Counted from the first letter of the stretch, positions 1 to 8,271 are shown. The stretch is 64,000 bases of DNA from Owenweeksia sp965214115 (GCA_965214115.1 CBDCAU010000008.1:496001-560000), one strand, 5' to 3'. Made by a program: numbers and translations. Notes: a model not told the origin generated them from the letters alone.

Positions 1-589
1 GTGGAAATCTACGTGAACGGCACCAAACTGCTGCGCGAGAACACCGTGGGCAGGGCCAACTACAAGCTGCCCGCGCACGATATCCTGTTCAATGGCGCTT
101 CCGGCACATTCGTGAACGGCAATGCTGGTGGCGAGATGTATGATTTTGTGGGCACAAACAATTTGGATACCGTATTCAAAACGGGCGTGAACACTTTGAC
201 AGTGGCACTGCGCAATTTCAGCAAGGCCAGCGACAGGGGCGGGTTCAGCTTCCGCTTGGACGTTACTAAGGGCGGGCAGAGCGTGCTGCGGAAAGGTTCG
301 CGGGCTTCTTCGGGCAACGGTTTTGCCTCTTCGGAAAGTTTGGATATCAGTGCCTTCCCGAACCCCGCCAGCGACCGGCTGACGGTGCTGCTCCCCACTT
401 TGGTGGACGCGCAGTCTGGCACTTTGACCATCAGCGACCTGAACGGGCCGCGCGGTGTTCGTGGAAGAACGCACGGCCGGTAGCCCGCCCGTGTTGAACA
501 TTGACCTTTCCAAAATGGCTGGCGGCGTGTACTTCCTGCGCTACGAGCAAGGCGGGGAAATAGTGGTGGAGAAAATTTTGAAGGAGTAA
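1..589 (+). CDS. C-terminal part of a T9SS-sorted secreted protein, one frameshift
   Basis: The gene enters from outside the window, so its function cannot be read. The visible part is a beta-rich region (about residues 1-95), a Ser/Gly-rich linker, then a T9SS type A tail starting with the motif SAFPNPASDRLTVLLP. The first frame stops at 483, but the tail continues one frame over (VFVEERTAGSPPVLN to GGVYFLRYEQGGE) and ends in KILKE-TAA at 587-589. One extra G in the GGG run near 447 explains the break, because AAC-GGC-CGC-GCG restores a normal tail. The protein is probably exported across the outer membrane and attached to the surface. A hairpin terminator follows. Confidence 0.8.
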
Positions 590-613
590 GTTTTACGGTC
601 TTTTTAAAAATCC

Positions 614-651
614 AAGCCCCGCCGGTTCAATACCAGCGGGGCTTTTTTTTT
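614..651 (+). terminator. Rho-independent terminator after the T9SS gene
   Basis: Stem AGCCCCGC (615-622) pairs with GCGGGGCT (636-643) around a 13-base loop and is followed by a T run. It lies 25 bases after the stop of the upstream gene and also faces the convergent asparaginase gene. Confidence 0.8.
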
Positions 652-727
652 ATTTGTAAAAAGGATGTCGGATTTTGAAATCTTCCTGCAACTTTTTTAA
701 AGTCAGGAACTTTGGAAAAGTTTTGCA

Positions 728-1762
728 TCAGCGGAGGGTCAACTCCCCGCGTAAATTGCTCAGCATTTTTGCTTTGAAATTTTCTCCAAAAAATCCATTT
801 CCCAACAGGAACATTGTCTTGGTGAGCGCGGCCTCGAACGTCATATCGCCACCGCTGATCACGCCCATTTCTAAAAAAGCTTGGCTGGCCTCGTATTTTC
901 CCTGCTCCACGCGGCCGCCGTCGCACTGGGATACATTGATGATGGGCAGACCGTTTTGGATGGCGTTCGCCAAAAGCGATTCCAGTCCATTTTCCATCGG
1001 ACCGTTGCCCCGCGCCGAACGTCCGCAAAATCAAGGCTTTCATTTCTTTATTGGACAAAACGGCTTTGACGGACGATTCCGAATGCCCGGAAAAAGCGTG
1101 AGGATGCCGATTTCCGATTCCATTTTTTTGATAATGAGAAAAATGCTTTTTTGCGATTTTTAAAAGAGCATTTTCATTGAACTTTATGTTCACGCCCACT
1201 TCCGCGAGTTTCGGATAATTCATCGAAATGAACGCCTCGAAATCTTCCGTGCTGATTTTGTGGGTGCGGTTGCCGCGATACAAACTGTATTCAAATAAAT
1301 GGCCACTTCTGGCACTTTGGGACGGCCGTCTCCGTCGCGCGCCATCGCTATTTCTACCGTGGTCAGCAGGTTTTCGCGGGCGTCGCTGCGCGGGATGCCG
1401 ATGGGCAGTTGCGAACCTGTCAAAATCACGGGCTTGCCTAAATTTTCCAATAAAAATGAAAGCGCCGAAGCGGTGTACGCCATCGTGTCCGAGCCGTGCA
1501 GAATCACGAAGCCGTCAAAATTTCCGTAGTCTTTGGCAATGCGTTTGGCCAAGCGAATCCAATGTTCCGGTTTGATGTTGGACGAATCGATGGGATGGTC
1601 AAAACTATCGGTGGTGATGTCGCAGCCTAATTGTGCCAGCTCAGGAATTTGCTGCAAAAGCTGCTGAAAATCAAAGGGTTTCAAAAGTCCGGTACGCGGG
1701 TCTTTCACCATCCCGATGGTGCCGCCGGTGTAGAGGAGGAGGATTTTGGAGGGGGTGGACAT
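728..1762 (-). CDS. ansA: Type I (cytoplasmic) L-asparaginase, two frameshifts
   Basis: Hydrolyses L-asparagine to aspartate and ammonia. Starting at ATG 1762 the protein reads MSTPSKILLLYTGGTIGMV; TGGTIG carries the nucleophilic Thr. The second active-site block reads HGSDTMAYTASALSF, where the usual HGTDT has Ser in place of Thr. A third block, LYRGNRTHK, holds the expected catalytic Lys. The frame breaks near 1287 (one T missing before TTGTAT) and near 1013 (one G too many in a GGGG run). Repairing both gives about 344 residues, the normal length for AnsA. No signal peptide is visible, which fits the cytoplasmic type. The breaks look like sequencing errors rather than decay. Confidence 0.85.
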
Positions 1763-1851
1763 TCCGTGTTCTAAAAGATTAGGTGCCAATAATATGTGGC
1801 CCCGGCGTTGGGTTTTCTTGAAGTATTTTGCGAATATTTGGAATCAATGGC

Positions 1852-2103
1852 TCAAGGTTTTTGTAAGCGCTGTTTTTTAGCCACAAGTACAAAAACCGGT
1901 ATCGGATATTTTATGAAATTCTGCTGATATTGAGGTTTTTATCGAAAGTAAAAAGGACATTGAAACCATTTTGAATCATCCGTTGCAAGATAGCTCCATT
2001 CTTAAAGCTGTTCCAACCCAAATCAGAGATGGTAAAATATTTCAAAATCGGGAAAATCTTTTTTGAGCTCCTTCGGGAGGTTTTCGTCAAGCAACAGCTT
2101 CAT
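1852..2103 (-). CDS. DUF5615 PIN-like toxin of a type II toxin-antitoxin pair, two frameshifts
   Basis: Starts at ATG 2103 with MKLLLDENLPKELKKDFPDF, the signature N-terminus of DUF5615 (Mut7-C-like PIN fold, putative RNase). The frame is interrupted near 2035 (one extra base in a run of four) and near 1926 (one base missing from CC). Joining the frames gives SDLGWNSFKNGAILQRMIQN, then FTFDKNLNIQ, and an end at TGA 1852. Total about 84 residues, slightly short for the family. Its start overlaps the DUF433 gene by 17 bases, the usual gene order for this pair. The two breaks compensate each other, so error is likelier than true inactivation. Confidence 0.75.
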
Positions 2104-2326
2104 AAAGGTCTTCCACTTTTTGGGATGACAAAAAAGTATTGGCAATTTCGAGGACGCCCAAAGCTTGCTTCTTGCTTACACTGGGAAAATCCTTCAAGAA
2201 ATCTTCAATGGAAATGCCTTCCTCCAAATGCCAGAACAAAGTTTGCACTGGGACGCGCGTGCCGCTGAACACGGGTTGTCCGTGCTGAATTTCTGAATCG
2301 ATGGTGATGTAATCTTTCAATTGCAT
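2087..2326 (-). CDS. DUF433 antitoxin
   Basis: 79 residues beginning MQLKDYITIDSEIQHGQPVF, with the family core GTRVPVQTLFWHLEEGISIE and DFPSVSKKQALGVLE. DUF433 proteins are small VapB/HTH-like antitoxins that bind and neutralise a partner nuclease and usually repress their own operon. The partner is the overlapping downstream DUF5615 gene. This pair and the second DUF433/DUF5615 pair 1.2 kb away are homologous but clearly different in sequence, so they are not a recent tandem copy. Confidence 0.85.
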   Translation of the reverse strand: MQLKDYITIDSEIQHGQPVFSGTRVPVQTLFWHLEEGISIEDFLKDFPSVSKKQALGVLEIANTFLSSQKVEDLYEAVA

Positions 2327-2345
2327 TTTCCAAAATTAAGCATTT

Positions 2346-3114
2346 TCAATTTCGGACGGGTTCAAAAACTTCCTTCGCGTTCTTCGTGGTCTGCCTGTCC
2401 ACTTCCTCCACCGAAACACCTTTCACTTCCGCCACTTTTTCAATCACATATTTCAGATACGAAGGCTCGTTGCGCTTGCCGCGAAAGGGAGCCGGCGCGA
2501 GAAAGGGCGCATCGGTTTCCAGCACCAAGTGCTTTATTTCCAAATCTTTGACCACCACGGCCAGTCCGCCGTTTTTGAAAGTGACCACCCCGCCGATGCC
2601 CAGTTGGAAACCCAAGTCAATCGCGCGGCGCGCCTGCTTCAAACTGCCCGTAAAACAATGGAAAATGCCATACAATTTTTCATCATTATAAGCGTCCAGC
2701 ACTTCAAAAATATCATCAAACGCATCGCGGCAATGGATGACGATGGGCAAACCCATTTCTTTTGCCTTTTCGATTTGGATGCCGAACGCCTTGCGCTGCT
2801 CTTTGATGTGCGTTTTGTCCCAATATAAATCCATCCCGATTTCGCCGACCGCCGCGTAATTTCCGGCATCCAGTTCCTTGAAAATCATCGCCAGTTCCGC
2901 TTGGTAATTTTCCTTCACCGAAGTAGGGTGCAGCCCCACCATCGGCTTGCAGTGCGGGTTTCGGCGGCTACTTCCTTCAGCCGGTCGATGCTGGCCGTAT
3001 CGATGTTGGGCAGGTAGATTTCTTTTTACCCCCGCCTCTTTGGCGCGCTGCATTCATTTCGTCAAAATCATCGTCGAAGCGGTGGTGGTAAATGTGGGAG
3101 TGGGTGTCGATCAA
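2346..3114 (-). CDS. TatD family metal-dependent hydrolase (DNase), N-terminal frameshifts
   Basis: TatD proteins are TIM-barrel metal-dependent nucleases involved in DNA repair and degradation. Visible family blocks are IDTHSHIYHHRFDDDF (metal-binding HxH near the start), PMVGLHPTSVKENY, AAVGEIGMDLYWDK, GLPIVIHCRDAFDD, YGIFHCFTGS and LVLETDAPFLAP. The first 60 codons are split over three frames by one-base changes near 3050 (extra A), 3027 (extra A in an A run) and 2961 (one A missing). Repair gives VKEIYLPNIDTASIDRLKEV and ENPHCKPMVGLHP, normal TatD text of about 256 residues. The start is taken as TTG 3114 because no ATG precedes the IDTHSH block. Confidence 0.82.
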
Positions 3115-3168
3115 AGCTTTTAGGAATTTTTTTAATGGATGTAAACGATTTCTAAATCTTGCAATTTT

Positions 3169-3525
3169 TCAATAAATAATCACTTTATCTTTTCTGAAAA
3201 TTACCAACTCGCTACCGTTTTGAAAGGACTTGATAATTAAATCAATATGCTGGTCAAAAAGTTGAATAAGGATTTTGTTGCCCACATTTCCAAATTCAAT
3301 CAGAAGAACGGACGGCGGCGTACCTTGAAGAACCCAAATTCTCGGAAGAAGTCGAAATCTTTGGTTACCACAATGCGTTCCTGCTCCTGCGCTGCCGCGG
3401 CAATTGAGGCATCGTCCAGCAAGTGGCCCTGCTCCAAAAAAAGTAGTGTGGATACTCGGATGGCCTTTTCCTGAAAAGTAGTCCGCCAACGAAGGTGGCA
3501 ATTGGGTATCGACCAAAAACTTCAC
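3169..3525 (-). CDS. DUF5615 PIN-like toxin, second copy, two compensating frameshifts
   Basis: Starts at GTG 3525 with VKFLVDTQLPPSLADYFSGK, the DUF5615 N-terminus. In the middle the frame is displaced between about 3450 (one extra T in a T run) and about 3335 (one G missing). Reading the displaced part gives LEQGHLLDDASIAAAAQE and ERIVVTKDFDFF, the family core, and the original frame resumes at VLQGTPPSVLLIE and GNVGNKILIQLF. About 118 residues, standard length. The GTG start overlaps the antitoxin stop (GTGA, four bases), so translation is probably coupled. Predicted to be a PIN-like RNase toxin. Confidence 0.78.
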   Translation of the reverse strand: MKFLVDTQLPPSLADYFSGKGHPSIHTTFFGAGPLAGRCLNCRGSAGAGTHCGNQRFRLLPRIWVLQGTPPSVLLIEFGNVGNKILIQLFDQHIDLIIKSFQNGSELVIFRKDKVIIY

Positions 3526-3753
3526 ACGCTGAGTTTGTGGACGGTTCTCGCGTTGGCCATCCTCGAAGCGTACGTCAAGCAAGGCCTGCACGTCCTCTTT
3601 TTCAAGAAAGGGGTAATCGCCGAGAATTTCTTCCTGCGACATTCCCCCAGCCAAAAGTTCCAACATTTGCGCCACCGAAAAACGCATATTGCGGATGGTC
3701 GGTTTTCCCCTCATTACTTTGGGATTCAGAGTGATGCGTTCAATGGGATTCAT
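3522..3753 (-). CDS. DUF433 antitoxin, second copy, one frameshift near its end
   Basis: Begins MNPIERITLNPKVMRGKPTI and carries the DUF433 core RNMRFSVAQMLELLAGGMS followed by EEILGDYPFLEKEDVQALL. As given, the frame runs on into the toxin and would make a fused 194-residue protein. Dropping one G near 3567 gives the normal ending DYASRMANARTVHKLSV-TGA, with the stop overlapping the toxin GTG by four bases. The apparent antitoxin-toxin fusion is therefore an artefact or a very recent mutation. Likely autorepressor and neutraliser of the downstream toxin. Confidence 0.82.
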
Positions 3754-3819
3754 TTGAGATTTTTGGTGAAATTACATATTTCTTTACTTTTTCCAAGTTC
3801 AAAACTTTAAATAAGCGCG

Positions 3820-4218
3820 GTGCAACCCAGTTCAAAAGGCCTAATTTTCCAAGATGAAAATCCAAAAGTAAACCTCCCCGAGAAATTCTCAAAATTCTCC
3901 GACCACTGGAATCCCAAAATCACGGGGCGGCTGAACGGCCAACTGGTAAAACTGGCCAAGGTAAAAGGCGATTTCGTTGCCCACCACCACGAAAAGGAAG
4001 ATGAATTGTTTTGGGTCGTCCGCGGCACCTTGTTCATCGAACTGGAAGACCAAACCATTGAACTGAACGAAGGCGAATTCGTGATTATCCCGAAAGGGAC
4101 GGTGCACAAACCTTACGCGCCGGAGGAGGCGGAGATTGTGTTGTTTGAGCCGGAGAGTACGGTGAACACGGGGGAGGAGCGGGGGGAAAGGACGGTGGAG
4201 GGGTTGGGGGAGGTTTGA
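3820..4218 (+). CDS. Cupin-domain protein, full-length copy
   Basis: 132 residues from a GTG start (VQPSSKGLIF). The cupin motif 1 histidines are in FVAHHHEKEDELFWVVRG and motif 2 is GEFVIIPKGTVHKPYAPE, so the metal-binding residues (HHH..E and the later H) are present. Such single-domain cupins are common in Bacteroidota; substrate unknown. The last 30 codons are extremely G-rich (4166-4215). The 3' 318 bp from 3901 to the stop is repeated at 5304-5621 with about 21 differences and no indels; most differences fall in third codon positions. Confidence 0.85.
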   Translation: MQPSSKGLIFQDENPKVNLPEKFSKFSDHWNPKITGRLNGQLVKLAKVKGDFVAHHHEKEDELFWVVRGTLFIELEDQTIELNEGEFVIIPKGTVHKPYAPEEAEIVLFEPESTVNTGEERGERTVEGLGEV

Positions 4219-4341
4219 AGATTTTGAGGCACGCATTGCAAACGCACGCCAACTGGGAGAAGTGTAAATTCCTTGCACCATAATCTTAAATCATCGCGTA
4301 GTTACAATTAGCTATTTTCGCATTTTGCAAAATTTCATTCA

Positions 4342-5190
4342 ATGAGATACTTGATTTTCATAACCTTAGTGGTAGTCCCAACAATGTTTTTGAATGCCCA
4401 GCTAATGGCAAAAAGAGCTGAATTGGAACTGGCCAAAAATGACGAAATATTAGTGTTTTTGACCGGAGATGAAAAAGTGGACTCCGCTTTTTCCGAGGCA
4501 ATCAAGAATTTTTGAACCTTCAATCCGAACGTAAGATTTGTGGATGGCGCGGTCGAGGAATCGACCGACCCGCGAATTCTTTTGGAGACAAGTTCAATGA
4601 AAATGGTGCGGACAGTCAAGGAAGGTTCTTATAAAAAGGGTTTTACCACGATTTATGAGAGCGAAGAATATCTGGGCAGCGCCCTGAAGCTCAAACTCTA
4701 TGCTGGAGACAGGCAATTTAGTGTGGGCTTCAATGTCAATTCACGTTTGGATTATGTGGATTTTGTAGAGACCGTCAAGCGGTTTGACTATTTTGCAAAG
4801 GAAATCTACAAAGAAGGCAGTTGGGGCAAAGCTTGGAAAAGTTCGAAAAAACCTCAAGAGGAGGTGTTGCAAAGTAAAACTTTGTTGGTAGATGCATCGC
4901 TTCTTAAAGAAGAAGTTGACGAATCGACATTTGCCGAAATTTACCCTTACCCATTTAAATTTGTTGCGCCCGATGTCATTGAAAAGGCAATTCTCAAAAG
5001 TGAGAAAGACAAATTATTTTTCAGCATAGTGGAGGAAAAAATTGGCGTTTTGGTTCAGTATATCTGTGAAGCCGAGATGGGTGAAATACATAGCTTAAAT
5101 TATTCTATACTTCAAACTACTGGCAGTATAAAACATAAGGCATTCAATAATGTGATTGGCAAGTCTGATTTGAAGAAATTAAGGAAATAG
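4342..5190 (+). pseudogene. Secreted protein of unknown function interrupted by an in-frame TGA
   Basis: ATG 4342 opens a signal peptide (MRYLIFITLVVVPTMFLNAQ) and the frame runs 57 codons to TGA at 4513-4515, then continues in the same frame without another stop to 5190 (TFNPNVRFVDGAVEE to SDLKKLRK). Without the TGA it would be a 282-residue exported protein. One change, TGG to TGA (Trp), explains the interruption. I do not recognise a domain. It lies between the cupin gene and the partial cupin copy and was probably brought in with that duplication. Confidence 0.6.
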
Positions 5191-5254
5191 TGCCTATTTC
5201 TGTTCTTTTTTACTTCTGCATTTAATCAAAACAATTTCTGAAAGCTTTTTTGCA

Positions 5255-5268
5255 CGCGATGGCATCGC
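5255..5268. repeat. Short hairpin of the CGCGAT...ATCGCG type
   Basis: CGCGATGGCATCGC lies at the junction just upstream of the partial cupin copy. It resembles the CGCGATACAATCGCG element at 19918-19932 and 22631-22645. Confidence 0.4.
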
Positions 5269-5303
5269 TTGTCTAAAGTTCGAACGCCCTTACCATCTTT
5301 TCC

Positions 5304-5621
5304 GACCACTGGAGCCCCAAAATCGCGGGGCGGCTGAACGGCCAACTGGTGAAGCTGGCCAAGGTGAAAGGCGATTTCATTGCCCACCACCACGAAAAGG
5401 AGGACGAACTGTTTTGGGTCGTCCGTGGCACCTTGTTCATCGAACTGGAAGACCAAACCATCGAACTGAATGAAGGTGAATTCGTGATTATCCCGAAAGA
5501 GACGATACACAAACCTTACGCGCCGCAGGAGGCGGAGATTGTTTTGTTTGAGCCGGAGAGTACGGTGAATACGGGGGAGGAGCGGGGGGAAAGGACGGTG
5601 GAGGGGTTGGGGGAGGTGTGA
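5304..5621 (+). pseudogene. Partial second copy of the cupin gene (3' part)
   Basis: Aligns without gaps to 3901-4218 (about 93 percent identity by eye) and ends exactly at the stop codon; similarity fades just upstream of 5298. It lacks the first 27 codons of the full gene and no ATG is present, though GTG 5349 (VKLAKVKGDF) could start a 90-residue protein that keeps both cupin motifs. About 13 of the differences are synonymous and about 6 change a residue (N/S, T/A, V/I, G/E, V/I, E/Q), so both copies seem to have been selected as protein while diverging. Confidence 0.75.
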
Positions 5622-5717
5622 CCTAGAAGGGTTCGAAAAGAGAAATAAAGTAGGAATGACTGAAATATCTAAGTTGATTGCAATTGAAAAGTTATATTGT
5701 CCGAACAAAAGGTAAAA

Positions 5718-6896
5718 ATGAAGTTCAATTCAACTGTAAATATGAGTGAGCGAAGTTTGGATGAAAAATTTGTGTGCAGTAATCATTTCGAAGATTATGC
5801 TATCACTAATTTTATAAATGAAAATGGAGAAAGAGAATGTTGTAACTTTTGCAAGCCCAAACACCAATCGGAACTTGCAGTTTCAATGGATGAATTATTA
5901 GATTTTCTTAGTAAGGGGATATATCATTTTTATGATAATGCGGATGATGCCGGCTTATCTTATGAATCTTCTGAAGGTGGACATCAAGGAAAGCATTTTG
6001 ATACGTACGATTTGATTTATGATAAAATTTTATTTTATGCAGATAAACCTGAAATCACAGAAGAAATTATTAAAAGACTCGGATTGTTTTTTTGGTGTAA
6101 AAAAGACCCTTTCGTCTTAGATGAATATGAAAAGTTACTCTTCGACTGGAAAAGATTTTCTAACTTATTAAAGCATCAGATTCGCTATACATTTTTTAGG
6201 ACAAAGAAATTTAACTCTGAAAAACATTCTGAAATAAGTGATATATTGAGGCAAATCGCTTTCAGTATAGAAAATTTGGATTTGATCAAAGTCCTAAAAA
6301 AAGGAGGGCACATATTTAGAAGCAGACAGCACTCCAACAGTGAATCTATAAATTCAATTGAGCACTTAGGTTCACCACCAGTAGAAAACTGTTCTTTTTC
6401 AAATAGAATGAGTCCAGCGGGAATCTCTATGTTTTATGGAGCATTCGAAGTAGAAACAGCCCAAAGAGAAGTTAAAGACCCGCTATCTATTTCTGAGAAA
6501 CCCTTTATTACAACGGGGAAATTCATTTTAAAAAAAGATTTGCAGGTTGTGGATTTAACTAAATTACCTATGATTCCAAGTATATTTGATTGCTCAAAAA
6601 GAAATATGCATCATAGGATTTTATTTCTACAAGCGTTTGTTAACGATATTTCAAAAAGTATTAGAAGAGATGGATTTGAACATATAGAATATGTTCCTAC
6701 ACAGGTTGTAACTGAATACTTTAAATACATCATCCCTGAAATTGCCTATTTTGAGATTGAAGGGATAATTTACCCCAGCACTAAGAATTCAGAAGGGAAA
6801 GCCTGTGTTCTCTTTGTCGATAATGAAGGCTGCAAGGAATTATTCGATATGCCTAAAAAGCATTTATTGCGCAGCGAAAGCGCTCTCATAAAGTAA
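5718..6896 (+). CDS. HEPN/RES N-terminal domain plus RES domain protein (NAD-degrading toxin family)
   Basis: About 392 residues. Residues 1-150 match the HEPN/RES N-terminal domain: paired cysteines (KFVCSNHFEDYAI, CCNFCKP), then helices. The C-terminal half is a RES domain with HIFRSRQHSN (conserved Arg) and NRMSPAGISMFYGAFEVETA, the family's hallmark. RES proteins deplete NAD+ and serve as toxins or defence effectors; that activity is family knowledge, not shown here. No Xre/MbcA-type antitoxin lies next to it. I chose ATG 5718; ATG 5742 is an alternative. The gene is visibly more AT-rich than the odh genes nearby, suggesting acquisition by transfer. Confidence 0.82.
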   Translation: MKFNSTVNMSERSLDEKFVCSNHFEDYAITNFINENGERECCNFCKPKHQSELAVSMDELLDFLSKGIYHFYDNADDAGLSYESSEGGHQGKHFDTYDLIYDKILFYADKPEITEEIIKRLGLFFWCKKDPFVLDEYEKLLFDWKRFSNLLKHQIRYTFFRTKKFNSEKHSEISDILRQIAFSIENLDLIKVLKKGGHIFRSRQHSNSESINSIEHLGSPPVENCSFSNRMSPAGISMFYGAFEVETAQREVKDPLSISEKPFITTGKFILKKDLQVVDLTKLPMIPSIFDCSKRNMHHRILFLQAFVNDISKSIRRDGFEHIEYVPTQVVTEYFKYIIPEIAYFEIEGIIYPSTKNSEGKACVLFVDNEGCKELFDMPKKHLLRSESALIK

Positions 6897-6910
6897 AATT
6901 CCCATTTGAC

Positions 6911-6930
6911 GCGAGTTTGCAACTCGTGCC
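6911..6930. repeat. 20-bp dispersed element GCGAGTTTGCAACTCGTGCC, copy 1
   Basis: Contains the hairpin CGAGTTTGCAACTCG. A second copy with one changed base sits in the same orientation at 8243-8262. The two copies bracket the DUF2442 and BRO genes. Confidence 0.6.
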
Positions 6931-6941
6931 TCATAAAGACT

Positions 6942-7241
6942 TCAAATCATTTCAGTCTTCAAAGAAACAGAATTCCGGTACACCCACTTCGGACTCATAT
7001 CATATTCGCAAGGCTCGATTTCACCTTTCAGATTCCGGATTTCAGCAACACCTTCCCAGCAATTCCCACCAAAAGAATCGATTTTAGCTTGGCGAAAAGT
7101 TTCGTTTTCAAAGATTTTTTTGGAATATTTTCCCTCTTTGTCCAATACTTTTTCTAAATCCAAAATGCGGTTTTCACCATTGTTAAAAATGCAGAGAATT
7201 TTATAAGAAAATTCAAATGATATTTCGATAATTTTCTTCAT
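6942..7241 (-). CDS. DUF2442 domain protein
   Basis: 99 residues from ATG 7241 (MKKIIEISFEFSYKILCIF), with the family-like pattern ILDLEKVLDKEG, FRQAKIDSFGGNCWEGVAEI and DMSPKWVY. DUF2442 is a small domain of unknown function often found next to DUF4160 or in toxin-antitoxin-like loci. No DUF4160 gene is adjacent. It is convergent with the HEPN-RES gene (45 bp apart) and upstream, in transcription direction, it is preceded by the BRO gene on the same strand 82 bp away. Confidence 0.65.
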   Translation of the reverse strand: MKKIIEISFEFSYKILCIFNNGENRILDLEKVLDKEGKYSKKIFENETFRQAKIDSFGGNCWEGVAEIRNLKGEIEPCEYDMSPKWVYRNSVSLKTEMI

Positions 7242-7322
7242 TCTTAAAATAGAGGGCAACTAACTTTCAACTTCAAACCCTCGTGTTGCCTTGTTTCCGT
7301 ATCTCGCAATCAGGGTATCCTA

Positions 7323-8171
7323 TCAATCTTCGGGCTTATTGATTTTACCACTCTCGTTTAGCCTCAATTCTTTGGCATTTTTAGAAGAAACTATTGATTT
7401 CCCAGTTTGCTTTTCGATTTCCAGCCGAGCCTTTTTCGCGGCATATCCTCCTTTTTTAGCCACTACTTTATTGGCGCTAAAGCCTTTGGGTTTATTTTCT
7501 TTAGAGATTTCCGTGGTGGATGCCTCGGCCAGCATATTCAAGACCAATTCCAAGTTGGTCATATTATCCCGCAAGTTTCCCTTTTTCAAGTTCTTTAGCC
7601 GTTTGTAAGCTTTTACATCTCGGTCTGCCCAAGCCTTGGTTATCTCATTGGTCAGAAGGGCGTATTCCAGTCCTTCTTTCATCCCTCTTTCCTGCCATTC
7701 GTCGGTTAGTTCCTTTCGTACTTCAATGCTCTTTAGCCGCTGGTTTATCCACTCTTTGGAATAGCCTTTTTGAAAGTACATTTTCATAGCGCGGTCAATG
7801 GCCAATTCTGGGTCTTCCGATTCCTCAATCCTCTCGTGCCCTACCTTGGCCAGCCATATTTTGAAGGGCTCTGCGTTGGGCGACGGAATGGATTGCACCA
7901 GCCGCAGCAATTGTTCCGTGTCGGCCACGTCCGTCATCCTCATTTTCCCGTCCTTGGCCAACAATTTCAAACGGCTACAATTTGTAGCCACTTCACTTCC
8001 TTCCTTTTTCAATCGGGTTTTCAGCACGCTCCAGTACTTTCTTGGGTTGTCGCTTTCGGTCAGGATTCCTATCACGTCAATAATCGAGAACAACCATTTT
8101 TCTTGGGCTTCCTGCCAATGCACCCTAACTTGCTGGTCTTGAAATAATTTGATGGCTTTCTTTTTTGTCAT
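7323..8171 (-). CDS. BRO N-terminal / DinD-like protein
   Basis: 282 residues starting MTKKKAIKLFQDQQVRVHWQ. The Bro-N region (about 1-110) shows KWLFSIIDVIGILTESDNPR, KYWSVLKTRLKKEG and DVADTEQLLRLVQSIPSP; the C-terminal part is Lys-rich. Bro-N proteins, including E. coli DinD, bind DNA or modulate recombination (DinD inhibits RecA filaments) and are frequent in phages and accessory islands. Its place among toxin-antitoxin genes supports an accessory role. The exact activity is not readable. Confidence 0.75.
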   Translation of the reverse strand: MTKKKAIKLFQDQQVRVHWQEAQEKWLFSIIDVIGILTESDNPRKYWSVLKTRLKKEGSEVATNCSRLKLLAKDGKMRMTDVADTEQLLRLVQSIPSPNAEPFKIWLAKVGHERIEESEDPELAIDRAMKMYFQKGYSKEWINQRLKSIEVRKELTDEWQERGMKEGLEYALLTNEITKAWADRDVKAYKRLKNLKKGNLRDNMTNLELVLNMLAEASTTEISKENKPKGFSANKVVAKKGGYAAKKARLEIEKQTGKSIVSSKNAKELRLNESGKINKPED

Positions 8172-8242
8172 AATAGCCTTTTCAATCGTTCCGCTGGCGT
8201 TTGGTTATGGAAGTCCGGTATGCCTGTTGGCCCCGCCTTGGC

Positions 8243-8262
8243 GCGAGTTTGCAACTTGTGCC
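8243..8262. repeat. 20-bp dispersed element, copy 2
   Basis: GCGAGTTTGCAACTTGTGCC, one difference from the copy at 6911-6930 and in the same orientation. It sits directly next to the odhB 3'-end remnant. Confidence 0.55.
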
Positions 8263-8271
8263 AACCCATCT

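Noticed and set aside
3169..3753. A real DUF433-DUF5615 fusion protein
   Set aside because: One extra base removes the normal antitoxin stop, and the overlap GTGA reappears when it is repaired.
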